A stretch of 64,000 nucleotides of DNA from HGM11501 sp045123995. Lineage in GTDB: Bacteria > Bacillota > Clostridia > CAKSNL01 > HGM11501. A program made the position numbers and the translations under genes. Shown here piece after piece: positions 33,125 through 41,311 of this stretch (positions are counted from its first letter, which is position 1; the number at the start of each line of letters is the position of its first letter). The stretch spans positions 36,040 through 100,039 of the forward strand of contig JBGVKY010000025.1 in the NCBI GenBank assembly GCA_045123995.1, read 5' to 3'. The notes below the pieces were generated by a model. That model was not told where the DNA came from. It searched no databases and saw only the letters and a program-made list of their open reading frames with translations.

Positions 33125-33163
33125 TTAAAGTAAATTAAAATTTATAAATGGAGGTATATTAAA

Positions 33164-33535
33164 ATGGCAGATTTAAATCAGATCTTAGATTCCATTAAGG
33201 AATTAAAATTATTGGAAGTTGCTGAACTCGTTAAGATGATGGAAGAAGAGTTCGGTGTAAGCGCAGCAGCTGCAGTAGTAGCAGCAGCTCCCGGTGCAGC
33301 AGCAGGTGCGGCTGCAGAAGAAAAGACTGACTTCGACGTAGTACTTGTAGAAGCAGGTGCTCAGAAGCTTCAGGTTATCAAGGTTGTTCGTGAAATGACC
33401 GGTCTTGGTCTTAAGGAAGCTAAGGACGCTGTTGAAGGCGCTCCCACAACCCTTAAGGAAGGCATCGGCAAGGAAGATGCTGAAAAGTACAAGGCTCAGC
33501 TTGAAGAAGCAGGCGCAAAGGTTGAACTTAAGTAA
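33164..33535 (+). CDS. rplL: 50S ribosomal protein L7/L12
   Basis: 123 residues. N-terminal dimerisation helices (ILDSIKELKLLEVAELVKMM), an Ala-rich hinge (AAAVVAAAPGAAAGAAA) and the globular domain with KLQVIKVVREMTGLGLKEAKDAVE, which contacts elongation factors. It ends with a strong terminator; rpoB does not follow, unlike in most Firmicutes. Confidence 0.97.
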   Translation: MADLNQILDSIKELKLLEVAELVKMMEEEFGVSAAAAVVAAAPGAAAGAAAEEKTDFDVVLVEAGAQKLQVIKVVREMTGLGLKEAKDAVEGAPTTLKEGIGKEDAEKYKAQLEEAGAKVELK

Positions 33536-33548
33536 TTTTGTTCATAAG

Positions 33549-33580
33549 AAAACCACTCGCATTTGCGGGTGGTTTTTTCT
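33549..33580 (+). terminator. Terminator after rplL
   Basis: Stem AAAACCACTCGC / GCGGGTGGTTTT (one G-T pair), loop ATTT, then TT. Confidence 0.92.
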
Positions 33581-33590
33581 TTTGCTCTTC

Positions 33591-33619
33591 TTGACGAAGC
33601 CTTTTTTCTGGTATATAAT
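33591..33619 (+). promoter_or_regulatory. Promoter of tex-greA
   Basis: TTGACG (33591-33596), 17-bp spacer, consensus TATAAT (33614-33619). Confidence 0.78.
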
Positions 33620-33652
33620 TATTATACTAAAAGCCCCTATAAGGAGAAGATT

Positions 33653-35803
33653 ATGGATATCATAAAAATACTAAAAGAAGAATTTAATATAAGGGAAGAC
33701 TACGTTAAAAACGTGGTGGAATTGATTGATTCTGACAATACTATTCCCTTTATTGCCCGTTACCGAAAGGAAATGACAGGCTCCATGGACGACCAGGTAC
33801 TAAGGGAGCTTTCTGACCGCCTTTCGTATTTAAGAAACCTCGAAAAAAGAAAAGAAGAAATCATAGCTTCCATTACCGAGCAGGAAAAAATGACAGAAGA
33901 AATCATGGAGGATATAAATAATGCAACCACTTTGGCAAGACTTGAGGATATTTATCGCCCTTACAAGCAAAAACGCCGCACCCGTGCAACCGTGGCAAAA
34001 GAAAAGGGACTTTCTCCTTTGGCTGACCTCATCTTTCTGCAAAATGAAAAAAACGGTAATCTAAAGGATTTTGCCAAAGAATATATATCCGAAGAAAAAG
34101 GGGTTCTTACTGCAGAAGACGCAATTTCAGGAGCAATGGATATAATTGCGGAAATCGTTTCCGACAGTGCAGATGCCAGAAGTGTACTTAAAGGCTATAT
34201 AAATAAAAATGCACTTATAAAATCCGTAAGTGCCAAGGAAGAGGACTCGGTTTATTCCTTGTACTACGACTATGCCGAGCCGGTTTCTAAAATCCCGTCC
34301 CACAGAATTCTGGCAATTAACAGAGGAGAAAAAGAGGAGTTTTTAAAAGTTACCGTAGAGGTTGACGAAGAAGTTTTGATTAAAAGCCTTTGCGATATGT
34401 TTATTAAGGGGGAAAGCATAGGTAAGGAAGTAATGAGAGAAGCCATAGAGGATTCTTTTAAAAGACTCATTTTTCCGTCTTTAGAAAGAGAAATTCGCAC
34501 AAATCTTACTGAAATGGCAGGGGAGCAAGCAATAAAAATTTTCGGGCTTAACTTAAAACAGCTTCTCCTTCAGCCTCCAGTAAAGGGGAAGGTTACATTG
34601 GGTCTGGACCCTGCCTATCGAACGGGATGTAAAATTGCAGTGGTTGATGCAACGGGAAAGGTTTTAGATACTACGGTTATTTACCCTACGCCTCCCCAGA
34701 ATAAAACAGAAGAAGCAAAAGAAATTTTGAAAGCCCTTATAGAAAAGCACAAGGTTGATGCCATTTCAATAGGAAACGGCACCGCTTCCAAGGAGTCGGA
34801 AATTTTCGTTGCCGACCTTATAAAAGAACTGGACCAAAAGGTTTCATACATGGTGGTAAACGAAGCAGGAGCCAGTGTTTACTCTGCATCTAAACTGGGA
34901 GCTGCGGAATTTCCTCAGTTTGACGTGTCCTTACGAAGTGCAGTTTCTATTGCCAGAAGAATGCAGGACCCTTTAAGTGAGCTTGTAAAGATTGATCCTA
35001 AGTCTGTGGGAGTAGGGCAGTATCAGCATGATGTAAGCCCCAAGAGGCTTGATGAAACCTTGGGCGGAGTTGTGGAAGACTGCGTAAACCAGGTGGGAGT
35101 GGACTTAAACACTGCCTCAGCTTCCCTTTTATCCCATATAAGCGGATTAAGTGATACCGTTGCTAAAAATATTGTGGCATTCAGAGAGGAAAACGGAGAA
35201 TTTCTGGAGCGTGGCGGTCTTAAAAAGGTTCCCAAGCTGGGCCCAAAAGCATATGAACAGTGCGCAGGATTTTTAAGAATTCCGGGCGGTAAAAATGTTT
35301 TGGATAACACCTCGGTTCACCCTGAAAGCTACGGCGCTGCCAAAAAGCTTCTGGAATTTTTCTCCTATTCTAACGAAGATGTTAAAGCAGGAAAGCTTAC
35401 TGACCTTAAGGGAAAGGTTAAAGAAGCGGGAGAGGGAAAAATAGCAGAACTTTGCGGTGTGGGAATTCCCACTTTAAGAGATATTGTAGAAGAAATCATG
35501 AAACCCGGGAGAGATTTAAGAGACGACCTTCCTCCTCCAATGCTTCGCACCGATGTGCTTGACATGAAAGACTTAAAAGAGGGCATGGAAATGGAGGGAA
35601 CCGTAAGAAATGTAATCGACTTCGGTGTCTTTGTGGACATCGGCGTTCACCAGGACGGGCTTGTTCATATATCCCAGATAACCAACCGTTATATAAAACA
35701 TCCCTCGGAAGTTTTAAAAGTGGGAGACAGGGTGAAGGTATGGATTTTAAGCGTTGATGTTAATAAAAAGAGAATATCTCTTACCATGAAAAAACCTAAC
35801 TGA
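33653..35803 (+). CDS. tex: Tex-family RNA-binding transcription accessory protein
   Basis: 716 residues. N-terminal helical domain with FIARYRKEMTGSMDDQVLREL; a YqgF/RNase-H-like domain at about 320-450 (LGLDPAYRTGCKIAVVD); helix-hairpin-helix (NTASASLLSHISGLSDTVAK); and a C-terminal S1 domain (GTVRNVIDFGVFVDIGVHQ) at about 635-705. Tex binds nucleic acids and the transcription machinery. ATG 33653 after AAGGAG. The greA-like gene begins 11 bp after its stop. Confidence 0.95.
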   Translation: MDIIKILKEEFNIREDYVKNVVELIDSDNTIPFIARYRKEMTGSMDDQVLRELSDRLSYLRNLEKRKEEIIASITEQEKMTEEIMEDINNATTLARLEDIYRPYKQKRRTRATVAKEKGLSPLADLIFLQNEKNGNLKDFAKEYISEEKGVLTAEDAISGAMDIIAEIVSDSADARSVLKGYINKNALIKSVSAKEEDSVYSLYYDYAEPVSKIPSHRILAINRGEKEEFLKVTVEVDEEVLIKSLCDMFIKGESIGKEVMREAIEDSFKRLIFPSLEREIRTNLTEMAGEQAIKIFGLNLKQLLLQPPVKGKVTLGLDPAYRTGCKIAVVDATGKVLDTTVIYPTPPQNKTEEAKEILKALIEKHKVDAISIGNGTASKESEIFVADLIKELDQKVSYMVVNEAGASVYSASKLGAAEFPQFDVSLRSAVSIARRMQDPLSELVKIDPKSVGVGQYQHDVSPKRLDETLGGVVEDCVNQVGVDLNTASASLLSHISGLSDTVAKNIVAFREENGEFLERGGLKKVPKLGPKAYEQCAGFLRIPGGKNVLDNTSVHPESYGAAKKLLEFFSYSNEDVKAGKLTDLKGKVKEAGEGKIAELCGVGIPTLRDIVEEIMKPGRDLRDDLPPPMLRTDVLDMKDLKEGMEMEGTVRNVIDFGVFVDIGVHQDGLVHISQITNRYIKHPSEVLKVGDRVKVWILSVDVNKKRISLTMKKPN

Positions 35804-35814
35804 GGGGATAGACT

Positions 35815-36315
35815 ATGTATAACGAACTTACAAAAATCGACATTCAAAAAATGAAAGAGGAAATTGAGTACAGAACAGTTACTTTAAGATATGAGCTTTT
35901 AGAAGAGGTAAAGCGTACCCGTGCTTACGGAGATTTAAGCGAAAATGCAGAATATAAAGAGGCAAAAAGACTTAAGAATAAAAACGAAAGCCGCATAAGA
36001 TACCTTCAGAATATGATAAAGACCGCAAAGGTTATAGATGATAATTCGGACAGCGAAACCATAGGTCTTTATGACATTGTGGAAGCTTTCATTCCCTCTA
36101 TGGATAATACTATGACTTTCAGAATTGTTACCACCATAAGAAACGACTTTGAAAAACAGTTAATCAGCAAAGAATCTCCTTTCGGCAAGGCTATTTTAGG
36201 ACATAAGGCAGGAGACAGGGTGGAAATAGATGCCCCAAATGGAAAGTATGATGTAATAATAAAGTCACTTAAAAAAGCGGAGGATGACGGAAGCGCCCCA
36301 ATATCCTCATATTAA
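35815..36315 (+). CDS. greA: GreA/GreB-family transcript cleavage factor
   Basis: 166 residues. The coiled-coil domain holds AYGDLSENAEYKEAKRLKN, with the acidic tip that enters the polymerase secondary channel. The C-terminal FKBP-like domain holds SPFGKAILGHKAGDRVEIDAP. Gre factors restart back-tracked RNA polymerase. It follows tex by 11 bp, probably in one transcript. A paralogue of the standard greA may exist elsewhere, so the symbol is tentative. Confidence 0.88.
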   Translation: MYNELTKIDIQKMKEEIEYRTVTLRYELLEEVKRTRAYGDLSENAEYKEAKRLKNKNESRIRYLQNMIKTAKVIDDNSDSETIGLYDIVEAFIPSMDNTMTFRIVTTIRNDFEKQLISKESPFGKAILGHKAGDRVEIDAPNGKYDVIIKSLKKAEDDGSAPISSY

Positions 36316-36322
36316 ATTTTTG

Positions 36323-36351
36323 TAGACAAGTAAAAAAACTTATGATAATAT
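36323..36351 (+). promoter_or_regulatory. Possible promoter of dapA
   Basis: TAGACA (36323-36328), 17-bp spacer, TAATAT (36346-36351). The short leader that follows shows no lysine riboswitch. Confidence 0.5.
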
Positions 36352-36424
36352 AAAGATAGGAAAACTAAAAAGTCAGATGTTTTAATATAATATAGAGACT
36401 TTCTTAAATTAAAGGAGGATTTAT

Positions 36425-37309
36425 ATGAAAAAACTTATTTTTGAAGGAACGGCAACTGCCATGGTAACACCCTTTAACAATGGAGAAATTGACTTTGAGG
36501 CGTTTTCAAGACAGATAGACTTTCAGATAAATTCAGGCATAAGTGCTTTGGTTATCTGCGGAACAACCGGTGAAGCTCCGACATTGGAAGATGATGAGCA
36601 TTTGGAGGCAATTTCCTTTGCAGTATCAAAAGCCAAAGGAAAGGCAAAGATTATTGCAGGAACAGGCAGTAACAACACAGCCCACGCAGTAATGATGAGC
36701 CGTGAATCCCAAAGGCGAGGGGCAGACGGTCTTTTATGGGTCACACCCTATTACAATAAGACCAGCCAGAGAGGTCTTATAAAGCATTATGAAACATTGG
36801 CATCCGCCACGGATTTGCCGGGCATATTATACAATGTTCCCTCCCGTACAGGGGTTGATATTTTGCCTGAAACAGCGGAGGTTTTATCTAAAATAGATAC
36901 CATTGCTGCGATTAAGGACGCTACCGGAAATGCGGCAAGGGCGGTTGAAATAATAGAAAGATGCGGAGATAATTTAGCTCTTTATTCGGGAAATGATGAT
37001 ATAATTGTTCCCTTAATGAGCGTGGGCGCAAAGGGTGTAATTTCAGTTTTATCCAATGTATGTCCTGGAAAAACGGAAGAAATGTGCCTCCTTTGTAAGG
37101 AGGGAAAAATCAAAGAAGCCGGTAAAATGCAGGTTTTATACTATCCATTGATAAAAGCACTGTTTTCTGAGGTTAATCCCATTCCTGTTAAAACAGCACT
37201 GGCTCTTATGGGGCTTGACAGTGGAGAATTAAGACTTCCTTTATACGAAATGGAAGAAAAAAACAAGGAAAAACTTATAGCTGAAATGAAAAAATTAAAT
37301 ATAATATAA
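36425..37309 (+). CDS. dapA: 4-hydroxy-tetrahydrodipicolinate synthase
   Basis: 294 residues. It condenses pyruvate with aspartate semialdehyde in the lysine/diaminopimelate pathway. Visible: GTATAMVTPFNNGEIDF, the GTTGEAPTLEDDEH loop, VTPYYNKTSQRGLIKHYE, LYNVPSRTGVDI with catalytic Tyr and Arg, and the Schiff-base Lys in AAIKDATGN. AAAGGAGG stands before the ATG. In a spore former it also feeds dipicolinate. Confidence 0.96.
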   Translation: MKKLIFEGTATAMVTPFNNGEIDFEAFSRQIDFQINSGISALVICGTTGEAPTLEDDEHLEAISFAVSKAKGKAKIIAGTGSNNTAHAVMMSRESQRRGADGLLWVTPYYNKTSQRGLIKHYETLASATDLPGILYNVPSRTGVDILPETAEVLSKIDTIAAIKDATGNAARAVEIIERCGDNLALYSGNDDIIVPLMSVGAKGVISVLSNVCPGKTEEMCLLCKEGKIKEAGKMQVLYYPLIKALFSEVNPIPVKTALALMGLDSGELRLPLYEMEEKNKEKLIAEMKKLNII

Positions 37310-37352
37310 AAAGAAAGCTTTTCTCCAAAAGAGAAAAGCTTTCTTTCATTTT
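37310..37352 (+). terminator. Terminator of dapA
   Basis: Stem AAGAAAGCTTTTCTC / GAGAAAAGCTTTCTT with loop CAAAA, then a T-rich tail. Confidence 0.9.
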
Positions 37353-37372
37353 TACTTATTCATACCTTAAGG

Positions 37373-39580
37373 CTAATTAAAATAGTTTGTAAGCTTGTCA
37401 ATGAGTGCGGAATACCTTTTTCGCTCGGAAGTATTTCTTACCATTTCTTCCGAAGCCTCTGCCATTCCCACCAGAACCACAAGACTTTTTGCTCTTGTTA
37501 CGGCAGTGTAAAATAAATTTCTGGTCATAAGCTGGGGAGCACACTTATATACCGGCATTATGACGCAGGGAAATTCACTTCCCTGACTTTTGTGAACGGT
37601 TATTGCATAAGAAAGGGTTATTCTTGACATCTGGTCATAGGTGTAATTGCAATTTCTTCCGTCATCGAAATTTATGGCTATAACCTTGTGGAACTTGTCT
37701 ATTGTTTTGATAATACCCATGTCACCGTTGAAAATACCTTTCCCGTTTTCGGAATTTTTTGTCCATTCAATGTTATAGTCGTTTTCCGTCTGCATTACCT
37801 TGTCGCCTTCACGGAAGATAATTTCGCCTGTACGCAATTCATTCTTTTTTGAAGATGGAGGATTGAGAACTTCCTGAAGGCGTGAATTAAGCTCAAAAAC
37901 GCCGATTAAAGACTTTTTTACGGGAGTTATGACCTGAATATCGGAAAGTGGATTAAACCCGTATTTTTGAGGCAGACGGTTTATGCAAAGGTCTGTTATG
38001 GTACTGCCGATAGATTCCGCAGAAGACCTTGAAACCAAAAAGAAGTCATTATCTCTTTTATTATATACGGGCATCTCACCCGAATTTATTCTGTGGGCAT
38101 TGGTTACAATCATGCTTTCTGCAGCCTGGCGGTAAATATAGGTAAGGTGCATGGTTTTTATGGTGCTGCTTAAAACTATATCGTTTAAAACACTGCCCGC
38201 ACCAACTGAGGGCAGCTGATCTGCATCTCCAAGAAAAATAAGCCCGGTTCCGGGAGCGACTGCCTTAAGAAGACTGTGCATTAAAAGGGTATCTACCATG
38301 CTGACTTCGTCGATAATTAAAAAGTCTGTATCCAAAGGGTTGTCTTCGTCATGGGAAAAATAGGGAATGGAGTCCTTGGAATATTCTATTTCCAAAAGCC
38401 TGTGGATAGTTTTGGCTTCAAAAAGACAGGCATCCGACATTCTTTTGGCGGCACGGCCCGTGGGAGCAGCCAGAGAAAAGGTAAGCCCCCTTTCTGAAAG
38501 ACAGTGAATAATCGTTCGGATAATGGTGGTTTTACCTGTACCTGGTCCGCCGGTAATTACGGTAACTCCGCCTAAAATACCCCTTTTCACAGCTTCCTTC
38601 TGTTCCTCAGAGAGAATTATGCCACTTTTTTTCTCCGAATTTTTTATGTGGGGGATTAGTGTTTCTTCTTCCTTCTGGTCAGGTTCTTTGGCAAGGGATA
38701 AAAGTTTTTTTGCAATATACCGCTCCGCTTTATAATAGGAGGCAAGCTGAAAGCACTTTCCCTCGTTATAGGACTGGAATAGATATAATATCTTTTCTTT
38801 AAGTAAGTCTGTATACTGATTTATGACAAGCTCTTCGTCAACATCTAAAAGTCTTGATGTATATTCGGTGAGCTGACTTTCGGGGAGATAGGTGTGTCCC
38901 ATGGTGGAGGCAGCAACCTTTAATACATGGCAGATTCCGCTGTTTATCCTGCCTTTTGCGGATAATTCTCCGTTCATTGCCATGGCAATTTTATCGGCAG
39001 ATTCAAAGCCGATGCCCGCAACCTCATCACAAAGGACATAGGGGTTTTTCTTTATTCTTAAAACCGCATCATTTCCCAGGACGCTGTGAGCTCGCATGGC
39101 AAATTCCACAGAAACCCCGAAGCCCTGAAGAAACATAATGGTAGACTGAACGCTTCTCTTTTCAATGAAGGCTTCATGAATAGATTGAGCCTTATCTTTT
39201 GTTATTCCTTTGATTTTGGCAAGCTTTTCAGGCTGTGATTCAATTATTTCTAAAGAATCTGCCCCAAATTCATCAACGATTTTTCTTGCGGTTGCAGCAC
39301 CTATTCCTTTTATAATTCCTGAGGATAAGTAAAGTAAAATGGCGCCGGCTTCTTTAGGCATAAGTCTTTCGAACAAAGTTACGGAAAACTGCTCGCCGTA
39401 GGAGGGGTTATTTACCCATGTGCCTGAAAGACGTACCTTTTCGCCGCAAGTCAAGGAGGGCATACAGCCTACCGCAGATATAAGTGCATTATCTACGGAA
39501 ATGTCGCACACCGTATAGCCGTTATTTTCATTCTGGAAGGTAATGTGGTAAACTGTTCCTTCAATTATCTCTGTGGACAA
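37373..39580 (-). CDS. recD2: RecD2-type ATP-dependent DNA helicase
   Basis: 735 residues. N-terminal OB-like and helix-hairpin-helix part (IEGTVYHITFQNENNGYTV; GIIKGIGAATARKIVDEFG), then a superfamily 1B helicase: Walker A GGPGTGKTT, DFLIIDEVSMVD, FLGDADQLPSVGAG, and a late ITVHKSQGSEFP motif. It is a 5'-3' helicase acting in repair without RecBC. I take TTG 39580, with GGAGG 9 nt upstream; earlier in-frame codons lie inside the preceding gene and give unrelated sequence. It overlaps that gene by 20 bp. Confidence 0.93.
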   Translation of the reverse strand: MSTEIIEGTVYHITFQNENNGYTVCDISVDNALISAVGCMPSLTCGEKVRLSGTWVNNPSYGEQFSVTLFERLMPKEAGAILLYLSSGIIKGIGAATARKIVDEFGADSLEIIESQPEKLAKIKGITKDKAQSIHEAFIEKRSVQSTIMFLQGFGVSVEFAMRAHSVLGNDAVLRIKKNPYVLCDEVAGIGFESADKIAMAMNGELSAKGRINSGICHVLKVAASTMGHTYLPESQLTEYTSRLLDVDEELVINQYTDLLKEKILYLFQSYNEGKCFQLASYYKAERYIAKKLLSLAKEPDQKEEETLIPHIKNSEKKSGIILSEEQKEAVKRGILGGVTVITGGPGTGKTTIIRTIIHCLSERGLTFSLAAPTGRAAKRMSDACLFEAKTIHRLLEIEYSKDSIPYFSHDEDNPLDTDFLIIDEVSMVDTLLMHSLLKAVAPGTGLIFLGDADQLPSVGAGSVLNDIVLSSTIKTMHLTYIYRQAAESMIVTNAHRINSGEMPVYNKRDNDFFLVSRSSAESIGSTITDLCINRLPQKYGFNPLSDIQVITPVKKSLIGVFELNSRLQEVLNPPSSKKNELRTGEIIFREGDKVMQTENDYNIEWTKNSENGKGIFNGDMGIIKTIDKFHKVIAINFDDGRNCNYTYDQMSRITLSYAITVHKSQGSEFPCVIMPVYKCAPQLMTRNLFYTAVTRAKSLVVLVGMAEASEEMVRNTSERKRYSALIDKLTNYFN

Positions 39581-39827
39581 GAAAAAAGGCCTCCTCCAAA
39601 TAAAAATTCTTCTTAAGGTAAGAAAAAAGGACATCGTCCTTCTTATTGGTAAGTATGTAAAAATTATCTCCCGAATTTTTTAAGTTCTGTATTATCGGGA
39701 AAATGTCCCCGTTTTCAAAGTCTTTTACTATAAAACTATGAAAATCCTTTTTGAATAGGGAATTTAATAAAATAAAAGCAAAGGAAAAAATAAAGACCGA
39801 TATAAGCGTAATTAAAATTGGAATCAT
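39561..39827 (-). CDS. Small membrane-anchored protein of unknown function
   Basis: 88 residues, preceded by AAAGGAGG. The N-terminal membrane helix (MIPILITLISVFIFSFAFIL) is followed by about 60 polar residues (IIQNLKNSGDNFYILTNKKD). No family recognised. Its end overlaps the recD2 ribosome site and start, so translation of recD2 is probably coupled to it. Confidence 0.65.
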   Translation of the reverse strand: MIPILITLISVFIFSFAFILLNSLFKKDFHSFIVKDFENGDIFPIIQNLKNSGDNFYILTNKKDDVLFSYLKKNFYLEEAFFLVHRDN

Positions 39828-39875
39828 ATAAATCCTCCTTTATATCATTTTATGAAAAAAAGAGGATTTGGTTTA

Positions 39876-40385
39876 TTAAAAAAAGGAAAAGAGCCACTTT
39901 ACTGCCTGGGAACCGAGAGTCATTAAAATTCCCGCCCCCACAACTCCAAAGCAAATGGGAGGAACACTGTTTTTAATACGCATATCAAGTAAAGATGCGA
40001 TTAAAGCCCCGGTCCAGGCACCTGTGCCGGGAAGAGGAACAGCTACAAATATAAAAAGCCCCAGTTTTTCATATTTTGTGATTTTATCCATATTTTTTTC
40101 TGCCTTTTTCTCAAGCTTTAAGGCCAGGGGAGAAAAAAGTCTGGTACCCTTAAGCCATTTAATTATACGTTTTGAAAACATGATAATAAAGGGAATGGGA
40201 AGAATATTTCCTATAATGGAAAGAAATAGTACAAAGAAAGGATCAAGCCCCAGAGCAGTACCTACGGGAACAGCTCCCCTGAGTTCCACAATCGGGAGCA
40301 TGGAAATCAAAAAAGTCATTATGTACTTTAAACCATCCGAAAGGGAAGTAAACTGCTCCACTAAAAATTCGGTCAAAGAAGACAC
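39876..40385 (-). CDS. Small multidrug export-like membrane protein (COG2426)
   Basis: 169 residues with four or five hydrophobic segments. PIVELRGAVPVGTALGLDP and FIFVAVPLPGTGAWTGALIAS mark the small multidrug export/DedA-related family. Transport has not been demonstrated for this branch. It starts a transcript that may run into the small membrane gene and recD2. AAAAGGAG stands upstream. Confidence 0.88.
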   Translation of the reverse strand: MSSLTEFLVEQFTSLSDGLKYIMTFLISMLPIVELRGAVPVGTALGLDPFFVLFLSIIGNILPIPFIIMFSKRIIKWLKGTRLFSPLALKLEKKAEKNMDKITKYEKLGLFIFVAVPLPGTGAWTGALIASLLDMRIKNSVPPICFGVVGAGILMTLGSQAVKWLFSFF

Positions 40386-40413
40386 TCCTTTTAATTTTTA
40401 CTATATTATATTT

Positions 40414-40442
40414 ATCATACAGTAATATTAGTTCAAAGTCAA
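40414..40442 (-). promoter_or_regulatory. Promoter of the COG2426-recD2 transcript
   Basis: Minus strand: TTGACT (40437-40442), 17-bp spacer, TATGAT (40414-40419). Confidence 0.65.
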
Positions 40443-40470
40443 CAAAAAAACAAAAATATTCTTATTTTAC

Positions 40471-40499
40471 TTGCTTTTTAAAGAAAAAAGGTGTATTAT
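40471..40499 (+). promoter_or_regulatory. Promoter of yebC
   Basis: TTGCTT (40471-40476), 17-bp spacer, TATTAT (40494-40499). Confidence 0.6.
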
Positions 40500-40534
40500 A
40501 AATTGTCAGTATTTTTAGTTAAGGAGTGAAGAAA

Positions 40535-41272
40535 ATGTCAGGCCATTCCAAATGGAACAACATTAAGAGAAAAAAGGAAAAGACCGACGGTGAAAGAGCT
40601 AAAATTTTCACTAAACTGGGAAGAGAAATTGCTGTAATCGTGAAGATGGGCGGACCTGATCCTGCTGCCAATGCAAGACTTAAGGATATTATTGCAAAGG
40701 CAAAGTCCAACAATATGCCCAACGATAACATTCAGCGTTGCATAAAGAAGGCTGCAGGAGAGGGAGAAGCAGACAACTTTGAAGATATCACATATGAGGG
40801 ATACGGTCCCAACGGTGTAGCTGTAATGGTAAAAACCCTTACAGATAACAGAAACAGAACGGCTGCCAATATGCGCCACTATTTTGATAAATACGGCGGA
40901 AATTTAGGAACAAGCGGATGTGCTTCCATCATGTTTGAAAGAAAAGGTATTATTCTGGTGGAAAAGGAAAACGCAAAAGACGAGGATGAGCTTACAATGG
41001 CGGCACTTGATGCAGGTGCACTTGATATTCAGGATAATGATGACTACTTTGAAATTATTACTGAGCCTACAGATGTATGGACGGTGTCTGAGACTTTAAC
41101 CAATGCAGGAATCACCGTTTCTGATACGGAAGACACTTTTGTTCCCGTTACTGAAGTTGAGCTTACCGATGCTGACCATCTTAAGAACATGACAAAGCTT
41201 ATAGAAATGCTTGAAGATGATGATGACGTTCAGGACGTTTACCATAACTGGGACGAGCCTGACGAAGAATAA
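40535..41272 (+). CDS. yebC: YebC/PmpR-family protein
   Basis: 245 residues. The N-terminal signature SGHSKWNNIKRKKEKTDGER is diagnostic; YEGYGPNGVAVMV and GTSGCASIMFERKG follow. The family was named for transcription regulation, and some members help ribosomes through difficult peptides; which holds here is open. ATG 40535, 8 nt after AAGGAG. Monocistronic. Confidence 0.95.
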   Translation: MSGHSKWNNIKRKKEKTDGERAKIFTKLGREIAVIVKMGGPDPAANARLKDIIAKAKSNNMPNDNIQRCIKKAAGEGEADNFEDITYEGYGPNGVAVMVKTLTDNRNRTAANMRHYFDKYGGNLGTSGCASIMFERKGIILVEKENAKDEDELTMAALDAGALDIQDNDDYFEIITEPTDVWTVSETLTNAGITVSDTEDTFVPVTEVELTDADHLKNMTKLIEMLEDDDDVQDVYHNWDEPDEE

Positions 41273-41311
41273 AAAAATAAAACATACGCTCTGCGTATGT
41301 TTTATTTTTTT
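41272..41311. terminator. Bidirectional terminator
   Basis: Stem AAATAAAACATACGC / GCGTATGTTTTATTT with loop TCT, between convergent yebC and the ABC exporter. Confidence 0.93.

Noticed and set aside
36352..36424. Lysine riboswitch before dapA
   Set aside because: The leader is about 65 nt, far shorter than the roughly 170-nt lysine aptamer, and lacks its conserved core.
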